Source: Labrys sp. WJW (GTDB taxonomy: Bacteria; Pseudomonadota; Alphaproteobacteria; Rhizobiales; Labraceae). From it: a DNA stretch of 64,000 nt. Where the stretch lies: NCBI RefSeq assembly GCF_001676615.1, contig NZ_LYXZ01000017.1:1-64000 (forward strand), written 5' to 3'. This document shows positions 38,086-46,590 of this stretch, one piece after another. A program made the position numbers and the translations under genes. Positions within the stretch are counted from its first letter, which is position 1. The number at the start of each line of letters is the position of its first letter. The notes under the pieces were generated by a model. It saw nothing but the letters and a program-made list of their open reading frames with translations, was not told the origin of the DNA and ran no database searches.

Positions 38086-38966
38086 TGGATCTCGAAACCG
38101 CCCTCCAGGCCTGTCGCTTCCTGCATTATGCCGCCGCGATGGTCCTGTTCGGCGCCAGCGCCTTTCTCGCCGTGCTGGCGCCGAAGGAGCTGGCCGGCCG
38201 GCTCGAGGTGCGGTTGAGATTTTTGCTGACGGCGGCGGCAGGCCTCGCCGCCGCGACCACGCTGGCCTGGCTCATGCTGAAGACCGGCGAGATCGGCGAT
38301 GGCTGGGCCGATACGCTCGATCCGTCCCTGCTGGCCTCGGTGCTGGCCGACAGCAGCTTCGGCCGGGCCTGGCAATGGCGGCTGGCCTTCGCGGTGTGCC
38401 TGCCGGCAGCGTTCCTTCTCGGCGAACGTCGCCTGCCGGCTATCGCCTGCTGTTCAGGCCTGCTGCTCGCCAGCCTGGCCCTGACCGGCCATGCCGCCAT
38501 GCTCAGCGGCTGGCCCGGCTTTCTGCAGAGGGGCAATCACATGCTTCACCTGCTGGCCGCCGGCGCGTGGCTCGGCGCCCTCATCCCGCTTCTGCCCTGC
38601 CTGGCCATGCTCGGAGAGGCGCCTCCCTCTGCCAGCGCCGGCCGGGCATTGCGCCGCTTCTCGACCGCCGGCCACGTCGCCGTCTCGCTCGTGGTCGTCA
38701 CCGGCATCGCCAACACGGCCTTCGTGCTCGGGCATCCGCCGGCTGATTGGTCTTCGCCCTATCAGGCGCTGCTCGCAGCCAAGATCGGACTGGTCGCTGC
38801 GATGATCGCCACCGCGTCGGCCAACCGCTATTGGCTCGTGCCCCGGATCCGCCTCGCCCGCACCCAGACCCTGCGGCTGCTGGCCAGCCTGACCTGCCTG
38901 GAACTCCTGCTCGGTATGGGCGTGCTGGGGCTCGTCAGCCTGTTCGGCATTATCGAGCCGGCTTGA
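38085..38966 (+). CDS. copD: Copper resistance/uptake membrane protein CopD
   Basis: A 293-residue polytopic inner-membrane protein with about eight hydrophobic segments. CopD features include CRFLHYAAAMVLFGASAF at the start, NHMLHLLAAGAWLGAL near residue 150 and RFSTAGHVAVSLVVVTGI; the histidines in them are candidate copper ligands. CopC and CopD together are usually linked with copper import into the cytoplasm. Translation is coupled to copC through the TGATG junction. Confidence 0.9.
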   Translation: MDLETALQACRFLHYAAAMVLFGASAFLAVLAPKELAGRLEVRLRFLLTAAAGLAAATTLAWLMLKTGEIGDGWADTLDPSLLASVLADSSFGRAWQWRLAFAVCLPAAFLLGERRLPAIACCSGLLLASLALTGHAAMLSGWPGFLQRGNHMLHLLAAGAWLGALIPLLPCLAMLGEAPPSASAGRALRRFSTAGHVAVSLVVVTGIANTAFVLGHPPADWSSPYQALLAAKIGLVAAMIATASANRYWLVPRIRLARTQTLRLLASLTCLELLLGMGVLGLVSLFGIIEPA

Positions 38967-39039
38967 CAGAGCGCCCGCGCCGCGCTTTGCCTTCCCAAAC
39001 GGATATCCGTGGGCAGGATCGAGCAAAGGCGGGGCTGGA

Positions 39040-39702
39040 ATGCCGGGCATCAGCGCAAGGAGCGGAGGAGCTGGTTTCGCCTGTCGTCTGATCGGCGCCC
39101 TGCTGCTCGCAGTGCTGTTGTTCGTGACCTCCGCCGACGCCCATCGCCAGTCCTCCGGCGGCGACGGGAGCGGGGCCGGGATCCCCATTCCCAATCTCAC
39201 CCACGGCCAGATGGCCGTCATCGCCGACAATATGACCGCGATTCTCGCCGTGGCCGATCGCCAGACCGGCCTCGACGAAACCGCGCGCCGGCTGCGTGCC
39301 TTCGTCGACTGGCAGTATTTCTTCTGCTTCCGCGGCCTGGTGCCGGGCAGCCTGAAGGACGAGGAAAGCCCCTTCAACGAATGCAGCCACGCCTATCTCG
39401 CCGGGACGCAGGCCCTGCTCCTCGAGCTCAGGCAGACGCGTGGGGACCGCGCGGAGGTGCGCGCGCTCGTCGACAAGGTCGGGCTCGACATGATCCGGAA
39501 CAATGCCGCACTGGTGCTCTGCCGCTTCAGCAGCGAGGCGTTCAACACCGCCGACGTGGTGTCTCCGCGCTGGAGCGAAGTGCCAGCACATCCGCCGAGC
39601 CTGGCGACTTTCGGCGGCCTCGCCTTTCTGATCGGCGGCGCCCTCTGGCTCGGCCTGCGGCGACGCACCGCGCCCGTTTCGGGTCCCCTGCCGGCGGGAT
39701 GA
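39040..39702 (+). CDS. Hypothetical exported protein with C-terminal membrane anchor
   Basis: A 220-residue protein with an N-terminal signal peptide (LIGALLLAVLLFVTSADA, cleavage near residue 34) and a C-terminal hydrophobic segment (FGGLAFLIGGALWLGLRRR), so the central domain would be periplasmic and anchored. The middle part has three cysteines (FFCFRG, NECSHA, VLCRF) and the conserved-looking ETARRLRAFVDWQYFFCF. I do not recognise the family. It follows copD by 73 bases on the same strand and may belong to the copper cluster. Confidence 0.7.
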   Translation: MPGISARSGGAGFACRLIGALLLAVLLFVTSADAHRQSSGGDGSGAGIPIPNLTHGQMAVIADNMTAILAVADRQTGLDETARRLRAFVDWQYFFCFRGLVPGSLKDEESPFNECSHAYLAGTQALLLELRQTRGDRAEVRALVDKVGLDMIRNNAALVLCRFSSEAFNTADVVSPRWSEVPAHPPSLATFGGLAFLIGGALWLGLRRRTAPVSGPLPAG

Positions 39703-39792
39703 GGGTTTGCGGGCGATAATAGGGCTTGCACGAAGCGATGATTGCCTGTCGGATGGTCTGACCATTGGTTTAGCGACGGCTTTCACACCGCC

Positions 39793-40506
39793 ATGCGTAT
39801 TCTCGTCCTCCAGCATCTCGCTTCCGAGCATCCCGGCATTTTCCGCTCCTTCTTCGCCCGCGACGGCGTGGAATGGGATGCGGTCGAGCTCGACGAGGGC
39901 AGCACCATTCCCGCACTCGAGCCCTATGACGCGCTCTGGGTCATGGGTGGCGCCATGGATGTCTGGGACGTCGACCAGTTTCCCTGGCTGGTGGAGGAGA
40001 AGCGCGTCATCCGTCGCTGGGTACGCGAGCTTGGCAGGCCTTATCTCGGCATCTGCCTCGGCCATCAGCTTCTGGCCGACGCGCTCGGCGGCACCTGCGG
40101 GCCGCAGATCCCTTCCGAAGTCGGCGTCTTCGACGTTGATGTGACGCAAGCCGGCCAGGCGGACCCGCTGTTCGAGGGCCTCGCGCCGCGCTTTCGGGCC
40201 TTGCAATGGCATTCTGTACGCGTGGCCCAGCCACCCGAGGGCGCCGACGTGCTGGCCTCCTCGCCCCTCTGCCCGGTCCAGGCCATTCGTGCCGCGCCGC
40301 GCGCCTGGGGCATGCAATATCATGTCGAGGCGGAAAACGCCGCCGTGCAGCAATGGGGTTGCGTGCCCGAATACAAGGCCGCCCTGGAGCGGAGCAATGG
40401 CGAAGGCGCCATGGAGCGATTGCAGGCCGACATCGCCGCCCATGCCGAGGGCTTCGAGGCCAACGCCGCCATTGTCTATCGAAATTTCATGCGGCTCGCG
40501 CGATAA
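39793..40506 (+). CDS. Class I glutamine amidotransferase-like protein
   Basis: A 237-residue single-domain GATase1. The nucleophile cysteine is in GICLGHQLLADALGG near residue 80, and the catalytic histidine in GMQYHVEAEN near residue 178; both elbows are intact. Stand-alone members include GuaA-like domains and gamma-glutamyl hydrolases of polyamine or folate metabolism, so the substrate is open. ATG 39793 starts MRILVLQHLASEHPG, the usual beginning of this group; the upstream extension to 39742 is not conserved. Monocistronic. Confidence 0.87.
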   Translation: MRILVLQHLASEHPGIFRSFFARDGVEWDAVELDEGSTIPALEPYDALWVMGGAMDVWDVDQFPWLVEEKRVIRRWVRELGRPYLGICLGHQLLADALGGTCGPQIPSEVGVFDVDVTQAGQADPLFEGLAPRFRALQWHSVRVAQPPEGADVLASSPLCPVQAIRAAPRAWGMQYHVEAENAAVQQWGCVPEYKAALERSNGEGAMERLQADIAAHAEGFEANAAIVYRNFMRLAR

Positions 40507-40626
40507 TGGCGGCAAAAATTCAATAGGACATGCATGATTACTACCTTGAGGCCGTAAAAATGGCCCCTGGTAGGGCTGAGTGCATCGGCGCGGTGCGGGA
40601 TTCGGCGCTGCAGGAGGAAACCGACC

Positions 40627-42093
40627 ATGCCTGAAGGCACCCCATCGACCACCGGCATTCCGATGCCGCCTCCCGACCCTGCCATCCTGGCGCGGCGGCA
40701 GGCGATCGTCGACGGGCTGGCCGGGCTAGTGCCTGCGGCGAATCTGATCGTCAGCGAGGACGAGCGCCGCGCCTATGAGACGGACGCCTTCACCGCCTAT
40801 CGCGCGGTGCCGCTCGCCGTGGTGCTGCCCGAGACCACCGAGGAAGTCGCCGCGATCCTGAAATTCCTCAACCAGGAGGGCGTTCCCGTCATCCCGCGCG
40901 GTGCCGGCACCTCGCTTGCCGGCGGGGCCCTGCCCCAGGCGGACGCCGTGGTCGTCGGCCTCTCCAAGATGAGCAAGGTGCTGGAGCTGCGTTTCGAGGA
41001 CCGGCTGGCGCGCGTGCAGGCCGGCATCACCAATCTCGGCATTTCCGGTGCCGTGGCGCATGAGAGCTTCTTCTACGCACCCGATCCCTCCAGCCAGCTC
41101 GCCTGCACCATCGCCGGCAACATCGCCATGAATTCCGGCGGGGCGCATTGCCTGAAATATGGCGTCACCACCAACAACATCCTCGGCGTCAGGCTGGTGA
41201 CCATGGCGGGCGAGATCCTCGACATCGGCGGCGACGCCATGGATGCCGATGGCTACGACCTGCTCGGCATCGTCATCGGCTCGGAGGGCCAGTTCGGCAT
41301 CGTCACCGAGGCGGTGGTGCGCATCCTGCCGACGGCCGAGGGCGCTCGCCCCATGCTGGTGGGCTTCGCCACCCCGGAGGAAGCGGGGCGGTGCGTCGCC
41401 GCCATCATCGCCTCGGGCATCATTCCCGTCGCCATCGAATATATGGACAAGCTCGCCATCGAGATCACCGAGGGCTTTGCCCATGCCGGCTATCCGCTCG
41501 ATGCGGGCGCCATGTTGATCATCGAGGTCGAGGGCTCGGATGCCGAGATCGACCGGCTGCTCGGCCTGATCTCCACCATGGCGCGCCAGCATGGCGCCAC
41601 CACGATCAAGATCTCCAAATCGGAAGCCGAAAGCGCCGCGATCTGGAAGGGGCGGAAATCGGCTTTCGGTGCCACCGGCCGCATTGCCGACTATATCTGC
41701 ATGGACGGCACCATCCCGACCGGCCAGTTGCCGATGGTGCTCAAGCGCATCGATGAGATCACCGAAAGCCATGGCCTGCGCGTCGCCAATGTCTTTCATG
41801 CCGGCGACGGCAATCTGCATCCCCTGGTACTCTACAACGTCAATGATGCCGACCAGCGCGAGAAAGCAGAGGCCTGTGGCTTCGACATCCTGCGCCTGTG
41901 CGTGGAGGCCGGCGGCTGCCTGACCGGCGAGCACGGCGTCGGCATCGAGAAGCGCGATTTGATGCGCGAACAGTTCAATGAGATCGATCTCGACCAGCAG
42001 CGCGACCTCAAGCTCGCCTTCGATCCGAAATGGCTGCTCAACCCGGCCAAGGTCTTCCCGCTCGACATGAAGCCCGGAGGCTGGGCGGCATGA
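40627..42093 (+). CDS. glcD: Glycolate oxidase subunit GlcD (FAD-linked)
   Basis: A 488-residue FAD-binding oxidoreductase. The FAD_binding_4 domain carries VIPRGAGTSLAGGALP near residue 92 and CTIAGNIAMNSGGAHCLKYG near 160; the C-terminal FAD-oxidase domain has NVFHAGDGNLHP and GCLTGEHGVGIEKRD, all GlcD hallmarks. With GlcE and GlcF it oxidises glycolate to glyoxylate at the membrane, passing electrons to the respiratory chain. An AGGAGG site precedes the ATG. It overlaps glcE as ATGA. D-lactate dehydrogenases are related, but the three-gene set supports glycolate oxidase. Confidence 0.93.
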   Translation: MPEGTPSTTGIPMPPPDPAILARRQAIVDGLAGLVPAANLIVSEDERRAYETDAFTAYRAVPLAVVLPETTEEVAAILKFLNQEGVPVIPRGAGTSLAGGALPQADAVVVGLSKMSKVLELRFEDRLARVQAGITNLGISGAVAHESFFYAPDPSSQLACTIAGNIAMNSGGAHCLKYGVTTNNILGVRLVTMAGEILDIGGDAMDADGYDLLGIVIGSEGQFGIVTEAVVRILPTAEGARPMLVGFATPEEAGRCVAAIIASGIIPVAIEYMDKLAIEITEGFAHAGYPLDAGAMLIIEVEGSDAEIDRLLGLISTMARQHGATTIKISKSEAESAAIWKGRKSAFGATGRIADYICMDGTIPTGQLPMVLKRIDEITESHGLRVANVFHAGDGNLHPLVLYNVNDADQREKAEACGFDILRLCVEAGGCLTGEHGVGIEKRDLMREQFNEIDLDQQRDLKLAFDPKWLLNPAKVFPLDMKPGGWAA

Positions 42094-43265
42094 CCCTGTT
42101 CTCCCCCACCAGCGAAGCGGAAATGGCCGGCATCGTCGGCGAAGCCTTCCGGAACAAGATTCCCCTCGCCGTGACCGGCGGCGGCTCGAAGGCGGGCATC
42201 GGCAGGCCCGTGGCCGCCACCGCCACCCTGGAGACGCGGGGCCTCACCGGCATCACGCTCTATGAACCAGCCGAGATGGTGATCGGTGCTCGGGCCGGCA
42301 CCTCCCTGGCGGAGCTCACCGCAACCCTCGACGCCCGCGGCCAGATGCTGCCCTTCGAGCCGGGCGACTGGCGGCGACTGCTCGATACCGCTCCGCACGA
42401 GCCCACGGTCGGCGGCCTGGTCGCCGCCAATCTCTCCGGGCCGCGCCGGATCGTCACCGGGGCCTGCCGCGACAGCCTGATCGGCGTGCGCTTCGTCAAC
42501 GGCAAGGGCGAGACCATCAAGAATGGCGGACGGGTGATGAAGAACGTCACCGGATACGACCTGACCAAGCTGATGGCGGGCTCCTGGGGCACGCTCGGCA
42601 TCCTGACCGAGGCGATCTTCAAGGTGCTGCCCAAGCCCGAGGCCAGCACCAGCCTGGTCTGGCAGGGCCTCGACGATGGCCAGGCCGTCGCCCTGATGTC
42701 CGCGGGCCTCGGCAGTCCCTTCGAGGTTTCGGCGGCCGCGCATGTGCCGGCCGATCTTGCCTCCGGCACGGCCCTGACGGTGCTGCGGCTGGAAAATTTC
42801 GAAAGCTCGATCGCCTATCGGCAGGAACAGCTCGGCAGCCTGCTCAAGCGCTTCGGCGACCATGCCGCGCTCGGGCAGCAGGATTGCCGCAGCTTCTGGT
42901 TCGACATCGCCGACGTCGCGCCGCTGGCCCAGCAGGACGGCATGATCTGGCGTCTCTCAGTGGCGCCTTCCAAGGCCGCCGCCCTGGGCGCCTCGCTGCG
43001 CTGGCTCGGCGAGATCAGGCTGTTCTACGATTGGGGCGGCGGCCTGATCTGGCTGCTGGCACCCGAGACGGCAGAATTCGCCAAGGCGATCGTCTCGGCC
43101 ACCAAAGCCGAGGGCGGTCATGCCATGCTGATCAAGGCCAGCGCCGATTTCCGGGCCGGTTCCTTTCATTTCGGTGCGCAGGAGGGGCCGCTCGCCGCCC
43201 TGAGTGCCAGGGTGAAGCAGGCCTTCGACCCCGCCAACATCCTCAATACCGGGCGGCTGGATTGA
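42090..43265 (+). CDS. glcE: Glycolate oxidase subunit GlcE
   Basis: A 391-residue second FAD-binding subunit. It has the shorter, GlcE-type FAD domain (PLAVTGGGSKAGIGRP near residue 25 and GGLVAANLSGPRRI near 108) and a divergent C-terminal domain ending FDPANILNTGRLD. Coupled to glcD by an ATGA overlap. A 135-base gap with a dispersed palindromic repeat separates it from glcF. Confidence 0.92.
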   Translation: MTLFSPTSEAEMAGIVGEAFRNKIPLAVTGGGSKAGIGRPVAATATLETRGLTGITLYEPAEMVIGARAGTSLAELTATLDARGQMLPFEPGDWRRLLDTAPHEPTVGGLVAANLSGPRRIVTGACRDSLIGVRFVNGKGETIKNGGRVMKNVTGYDLTKLMAGSWGTLGILTEAIFKVLPKPEASTSLVWQGLDDGQAVALMSAGLGSPFEVSAAAHVPADLASGTALTVLRLENFESSIAYRQEQLGSLLKRFGDHAALGQQDCRSFWFDIADVAPLAQQDGMIWRLSVAPSKAAALGASLRWLGEIRLFYDWGGGLIWLLAPETAEFAKAIVSATKAEGGHAMLIKASADFRAGSFHFGAQEGPLAALSARVKQAFDPANILNTGRLD

Positions 43266-43289
43266 GTAGCAACAACACAATCTGTGTCG

Positions 43290-43377
43290 CGTCATTGCGA
43301 GCGCAGCGAAGCAATCCAGCAGTCCCAGATACGGTGCTTGCAGGCCTGTGGATTGCTTCGCTACGCTCGCAATGACG
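43290..43377. repeat. Dispersed palindromic repeat (GTCATTGCGAGCGCAGCGAA type)
   Basis: Arms 43290-43318 and 43349-43377 are near-perfect reverse complements of about 29 bases with a 30-base loop. This sequence type is widely scattered in bacterial genomes as a REP-like element. It is inserted between glcE and glcF and must be transcribed with the operon. Confidence 0.8.
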
Positions 43378-43400
43378 GCATAACTGGACCGGATCAACGC

Positions 43401-44696
43401 ATGCAGACGAATTTCTCCCCGGCCCAGCTCGCCGACCCGCATATGAAGGAATCGGAGCAGATCCTGCGCACCTGCGTGCATTGCGGCTTCTGTACCGCCA
43501 CCTGCCCGACCTATGTGCTGCTCGGCGACGAGCTCGATTCCCCGCGCGGGCGCATCTACCTGATCAAGGACATGCTCGAAGGCGGCAAGCCGGCCACGGC
43601 AGAGGTGGTCAAGCATGTCGACCGCTGCCTGTCCTGCCTGTCCTGCATGACGACCTGCCCCTCGGGCGTCAACTACATGCATCTGGTCGACCATGCCCGA
43701 GCCCACATCGACAAGACCTATCGCCGCCCGGCCAGCGAGGCCCTGCTGCGCACGCTGATGGCCAAGGTCCTGCCCAATCGGCGAGCCTTTCGCTGGAGCA
43801 TGGCGCTGGCGCGGCTCGGCCGCCCCTTCGCAGGCCTGGCGGCGCGGCTGCCCCAGGGCAGGCGCCTTGCCGCCATGCTGGCGCTCGCACCCGCCTCCCT
43901 GCCATCAGCTTCAACAGCCACGCGCCCCGGCAGCTTCGCGCCGAAGACGGCGAGGAAGGGCCGCATCGCCCTGCTGACCGGCTGCGCCCAGGCGGAGCTG
44001 GCCCCCGGCATCAACGAGGCCGCCATCCGCCTGCTCAATCGCCATGGCATCGAGGTTGTGCTGCCCAAGGGCGAAGGCTGCTGCGGCGCCCTCGTCCACC
44101 ATATGGGCAAGGAGAATGCCGCACTCGCCTATGCCAAGGCCAATATCGACGCCTGGACGGCGGAAATGGCAAAAGGGCTCGATGCCATCCTGATCACCAC
44201 CTCGGGCTGCGGCACCACCATCAAGGATTACGGCTTCATGCTGCGCGGCGATCCCGCCTACGCCGACAAGGCCGCCGCCGTCTCCGCCATCGCCAAGGAC
44301 ATCAGCGAATATCTGGAGACCCTGCCGCCGCTGCCGGTGACGGTGACAACGGGCCAGGCCGTCACCTATCACGCCGCCTGCTCGCTGCAGCACGGCCAGC
44401 AAATCAAGACCGCGCCCAAGACCCTGCTCAAGCGCGCCGGCTTCGTGGTGAAGGAGGCGGCGGAAGCCCATCTGTGCTGCGGTTCGGCCGGAACCTACAA
44501 CATGCTGCAGCCCGAGATCTCGGAGCGCCTGCGCGAGCGCAAGCTCGGCAATATCGCCGCCACCCGGCCCGACATCATCGCCGCCGGCAATATCGGCTGC
44601 ATGACGCAGCTGGCGCAGGGAACGACGACGCCGATCGTGCACACGGTGGAACTCCTGGATTGGGCAACCGGAGGGCCGAAACCAGGAGGATTGTAG
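43401..44696 (+). CDS. glcF: Glycolate oxidase iron-sulfur subunit GlcF
   Basis: A 431-residue electron-transfer subunit. Two 4Fe-4S motifs lie in the N-terminal part: CVHCGFCTATCP near residue 23 and CLSCLSCMTTCPSG near 76. Two CCG domains follow (CCGALVHHMG and CCGSAGTYN), as in heterodisulfide-reductase-like proteins. It links the flavin subunits GlcD and GlcE to the quinone pool. The start is ATG 43401 (MQTNFSPAQLADPHMKESE); the in-frame extension to 43284 would translate the dispersed repeat. Confidence 0.93.
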   Translation: MQTNFSPAQLADPHMKESEQILRTCVHCGFCTATCPTYVLLGDELDSPRGRIYLIKDMLEGGKPATAEVVKHVDRCLSCLSCMTTCPSGVNYMHLVDHARAHIDKTYRRPASEALLRTLMAKVLPNRRAFRWSMALARLGRPFAGLAARLPQGRRLAAMLALAPASLPSASTATRPGSFAPKTARKGRIALLTGCAQAELAPGINEAAIRLLNRHGIEVVLPKGEGCCGALVHHMGKENAALAYAKANIDAWTAEMAKGLDAILITTSGCGTTIKDYGFMLRGDPAYADKAAAVSAIAKDISEYLETLPPLPVTVTTGQAVTYHAACSLQHGQQIKTAPKTLLKRAGFVVKEAAEAHLCCGSAGTYNMLQPEISERLRERKLGNIAATRPDIIAAGNIGCMTQLAQGTTTPIVHTVELLDWATGGPKPGGL

Positions 44697-44713
44697 TCCA
44701 GGGATGGCAGGTT

Positions 44714-44915
44714 CTGAGATCGCAAGCATCCCTGCCCATAGGCGCCAGCTTTGCAGGGCTTGATGCTCGTTTGGTGGGTCGATCTCCAGATCGACCATCT
44801 TGGAAACGCCGTGCTTGCTGGCAGGAAGATGCCGATCTGGAGATCGGCACACCGCGTTTCGGGCGCCTCCACTCGCTAAGTTAGCGCCTATGGGCTGGGA
44901 TGCCTGCGATCCCAG
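44714..44915. repeat. Miniature inverted-repeat element with two inner hairpins
   Basis: Outer arms 44714-44745 and 44884-44915 are reverse complements over 32 bases with three mismatches. Inside lie two small perfect hairpins, GGTCGATCT/AGATCGACC (44777-44796) and GCCGATCT/AGATCGGC (44831-44848), which resemble each other. No gene is present. The architecture suggests a non-autonomous mobile or REP-type element between glcF and the hydrolase gene. Confidence 0.65.
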
Positions 44916-44943
44916 CATACTCCCGGCAACGATGGAGAATGCA

Positions 44944-45981
44944 ATGACAAGATGGACCGGCCTGCTCTTGGCCCTGTTCCTCGCGCTACCGAACCCGGCC
45001 CTTGCCCAGGACGAGCGGGCTCCCAACGAGAAGCCGGTCAAGGTCATCGCCGATGGTCGCATCGCCGTTCCCGGTGGCGGCGAACTGCCGCTCTATGTCT
45101 CCGCCGACTGGTCCAAGCCTTTGCCGCAGGTCGATCGCGCCGTCCTGGTGCTGCATGGCAGGCTGCGCGACGCCGACGTCTATTTCCGCTCGGCCCTCAA
45201 GGCCCAGGCCGCTGCAGGCACCGCGGGGCAAACCAGCCTGATGATCGCGCCGCAATTCCTCGCCAAGGTGGACGCGAAGGCCTTCGACCTGCCGCCCGGC
45301 ATCCTGCGCTGGACTTTGACGAGCTGGCAGGGGGGCGAGAATGCCCTCGGTCCCAAGCCGGTGAGTTCGTTTGCCGCCCTCGATGCCATTCTGGCCCGCC
45401 TTGCCGATCGCCGCCTGTTCCCGCATTTGCGGGAAGTGGTGGTCGCCGGCCATTCCGGTGGCGGGCAGGTCGTGCAGCGCTACGCCATCGCCGGCAAGGG
45501 CGAAAGCACGCTGGCCGCCGCAGGCATCGGCGTGCGCTATGTCGTCGCCAATCCCTCTTCCTATGCCTACTTCTCGGCCGAGCGACCAACGCCTGATATC
45601 GCCGCCGCCTGCCAGGGCTTCGACGACTGGAAATATGGCATGCAGGCCCGCCCGTCCTACCTCGCCTCGCCCTCACCGGATGCGCTGGAGAGGACCTATA
45701 CCGCCCGGCGCGTGATCTACCTGCTCGGCACCGCCGACACCGATCCCAACCACCCCGCGCTCGACAAGACCTGCATGGCCGAAGCCCAAGGCCCCTACCG
45801 CCTGGCCCGCGGTGAGGCCTATGTCTCGGCGATGCGCCAGCGTGACGGCGGCACGCCCCGCCACAGCCTGTGGCTGGTCGAGGGCGTGGGCCATAACGGC
45901 GACAAGATGCTGACTTCGTCCTGCGGGCTCGCCGCCCTGTTCGACCTGCCGGGCTGCCCGACGGCGAAGGGCTCGCCCTGA
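44944..45981 (+). CDS. Exported alpha/beta-hydrolase-fold protein
   Basis: A 345-residue secreted protein. The signal peptide (LLLALFLALPNPALAQ) cleaves near residue 20. The nucleophile elbow is AGHSGGGQVVQRY near residue 166, GxSxG with serine; a late histidine in EGVGHNGDKM is the probable third catalytic residue, and an aspartate in GTADTDPNH may be the acid. Substrate unknown; polyhydroxyalkanoate or ester hydrolysis is possible. ATG 44944 has GGAG six bases upstream. Monocistronic, bounded by the miniature repeat and a hairpin. Confidence 0.8.
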   Translation: MTRWTGLLLALFLALPNPALAQDERAPNEKPVKVIADGRIAVPGGGELPLYVSADWSKPLPQVDRAVLVLHGRLRDADVYFRSALKAQAAAGTAGQTSLMIAPQFLAKVDAKAFDLPPGILRWTLTSWQGGENALGPKPVSSFAALDAILARLADRRLFPHLREVVVAGHSGGGQVVQRYAIAGKGESTLAAAGIGVRYVVANPSSYAYFSAERPTPDIAAACQGFDDWKYGMQARPSYLASPSPDALERTYTARRVIYLLGTADTDPNHPALDKTCMAEAQGPYRLARGEAYVSAMRQRDGGTPRHSLWLVEGVGHNGDKMLTSSCGLAALFDLPGCPTAKGSP

Positions 45982-45989
45982 CGACAGGC

Positions 45990-46013
45990 ATGTTTCGGCT
46001 GCCGCCGAAACAT
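45990..46013. terminator. Bidirectional terminator-like hairpin
   Basis: Arms ATGTTTCGGC (45990-45999) and GCCGAAACAT (46004-46013) pair perfectly around a 4-base loop, between the hydrolase gene and the convergent ArsR-type gene. Confidence 0.65.
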
Positions 46014-46121
46014 CCTGGTCTTCATGCCGCTAAAATTGGGTGTCTCAAGAGCATCATGCTCTCGGAGCTGCCCATGGATGACCAAATCTCAAATCTCTGT
46101 CCGGCACTCGAAGGCGAACTC

Positions 46122-46448
46122 TCAACCCGATGCGGCTTCCGCTTCGGCAACCACCCAGGCGAGCAAGCCCGGGAATTTCGCCTCGATATCCGCCCGACGC
46201 AGATAGGTCTTGCGGCAATTGCCGTAGTCGACCATGCCGATCAGGCCCGCCTCGCGCAGCATGCGGAAATGATAGGTGCGCGTGGCCTTGGTCACCGGCA
46301 GGCCGAAGGACGAGCAGCCGATCTCCGTGCCGTCGGGGGCGAGCACGAGCGTCGCCACCACGCGGCGCCGATGCGGATCGGCAAGCGCTGCCAAGATGGG
46401 GCCGAGAGTGATCTCCTCCCGGCTGGGGTGATCGTCCTGGTCGAGTAT
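46122..46448 (-). CDS. ArsR-family winged-helix regulator with apparent ATA start codon
   Basis: A 108-residue regulator if read from ATA 46448. The recognisable domain begins ITLGPILAALADPHRRRVVA and includes the HTH TKATRTYHFRMLREAGLI, as in ArsR proteins linked to drug exporters. The frame has no ATG or GTG between its upstream stop (46521-46523) and a TTG at 46394, and starting at that TTG would remove about 18 residues of the expected N-terminus and has no ribosome-binding site. ATA 46448, in contrast, is preceded by AGGGAGG at ideal spacing and gives a family-like N-terminus. So the start is either a rare ATA or a mutated ATG. It diverges from the MFS exporter gene and probably represses it. 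Confidence 0.7.
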   Translation of the reverse strand: MLDQDDHPSREEITLGPILAALADPHRRRVVATLVLAPDGTEIGCSSFGLPVTKATRTYHFRMLREAGLIGMVDYGNCRKTYLRRADIEAKFPGLLAWVVAEAEAASG

Positions 46449-46524
46449 TATCGCCTCCCTTGCAATCCGCCCCCTGAGGAGACTGGATCCCGCATTGGTC
46501 GATTGCCAATCGAACCACTTCTAG

Positions 46525-46542
46525 GTATGAATAATATCATAC
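46525..46542. promoter_or_regulatory. Probable ArsR operator
   Basis: The 18-base dyad GTATGA-ATAATA-TCATAC lies in the 140-base divergent region between the ArsR-type and MFS genes, within an AT-rich stretch 50 bases before the MFS start. Its size and position suit a winged-helix dimer. Confidence 0.6.
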
Positions 46543-46590
46543 TCAAATGACATCGCCGACGCGATAATTATTCAAGAAGAGATTTTCATC

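Noticed and set aside
43284..43400. N-terminal extension of GlcF to 43284.
   Set aside because: It translates the dispersed palindromic repeat; ATG 43401 matches the family start.
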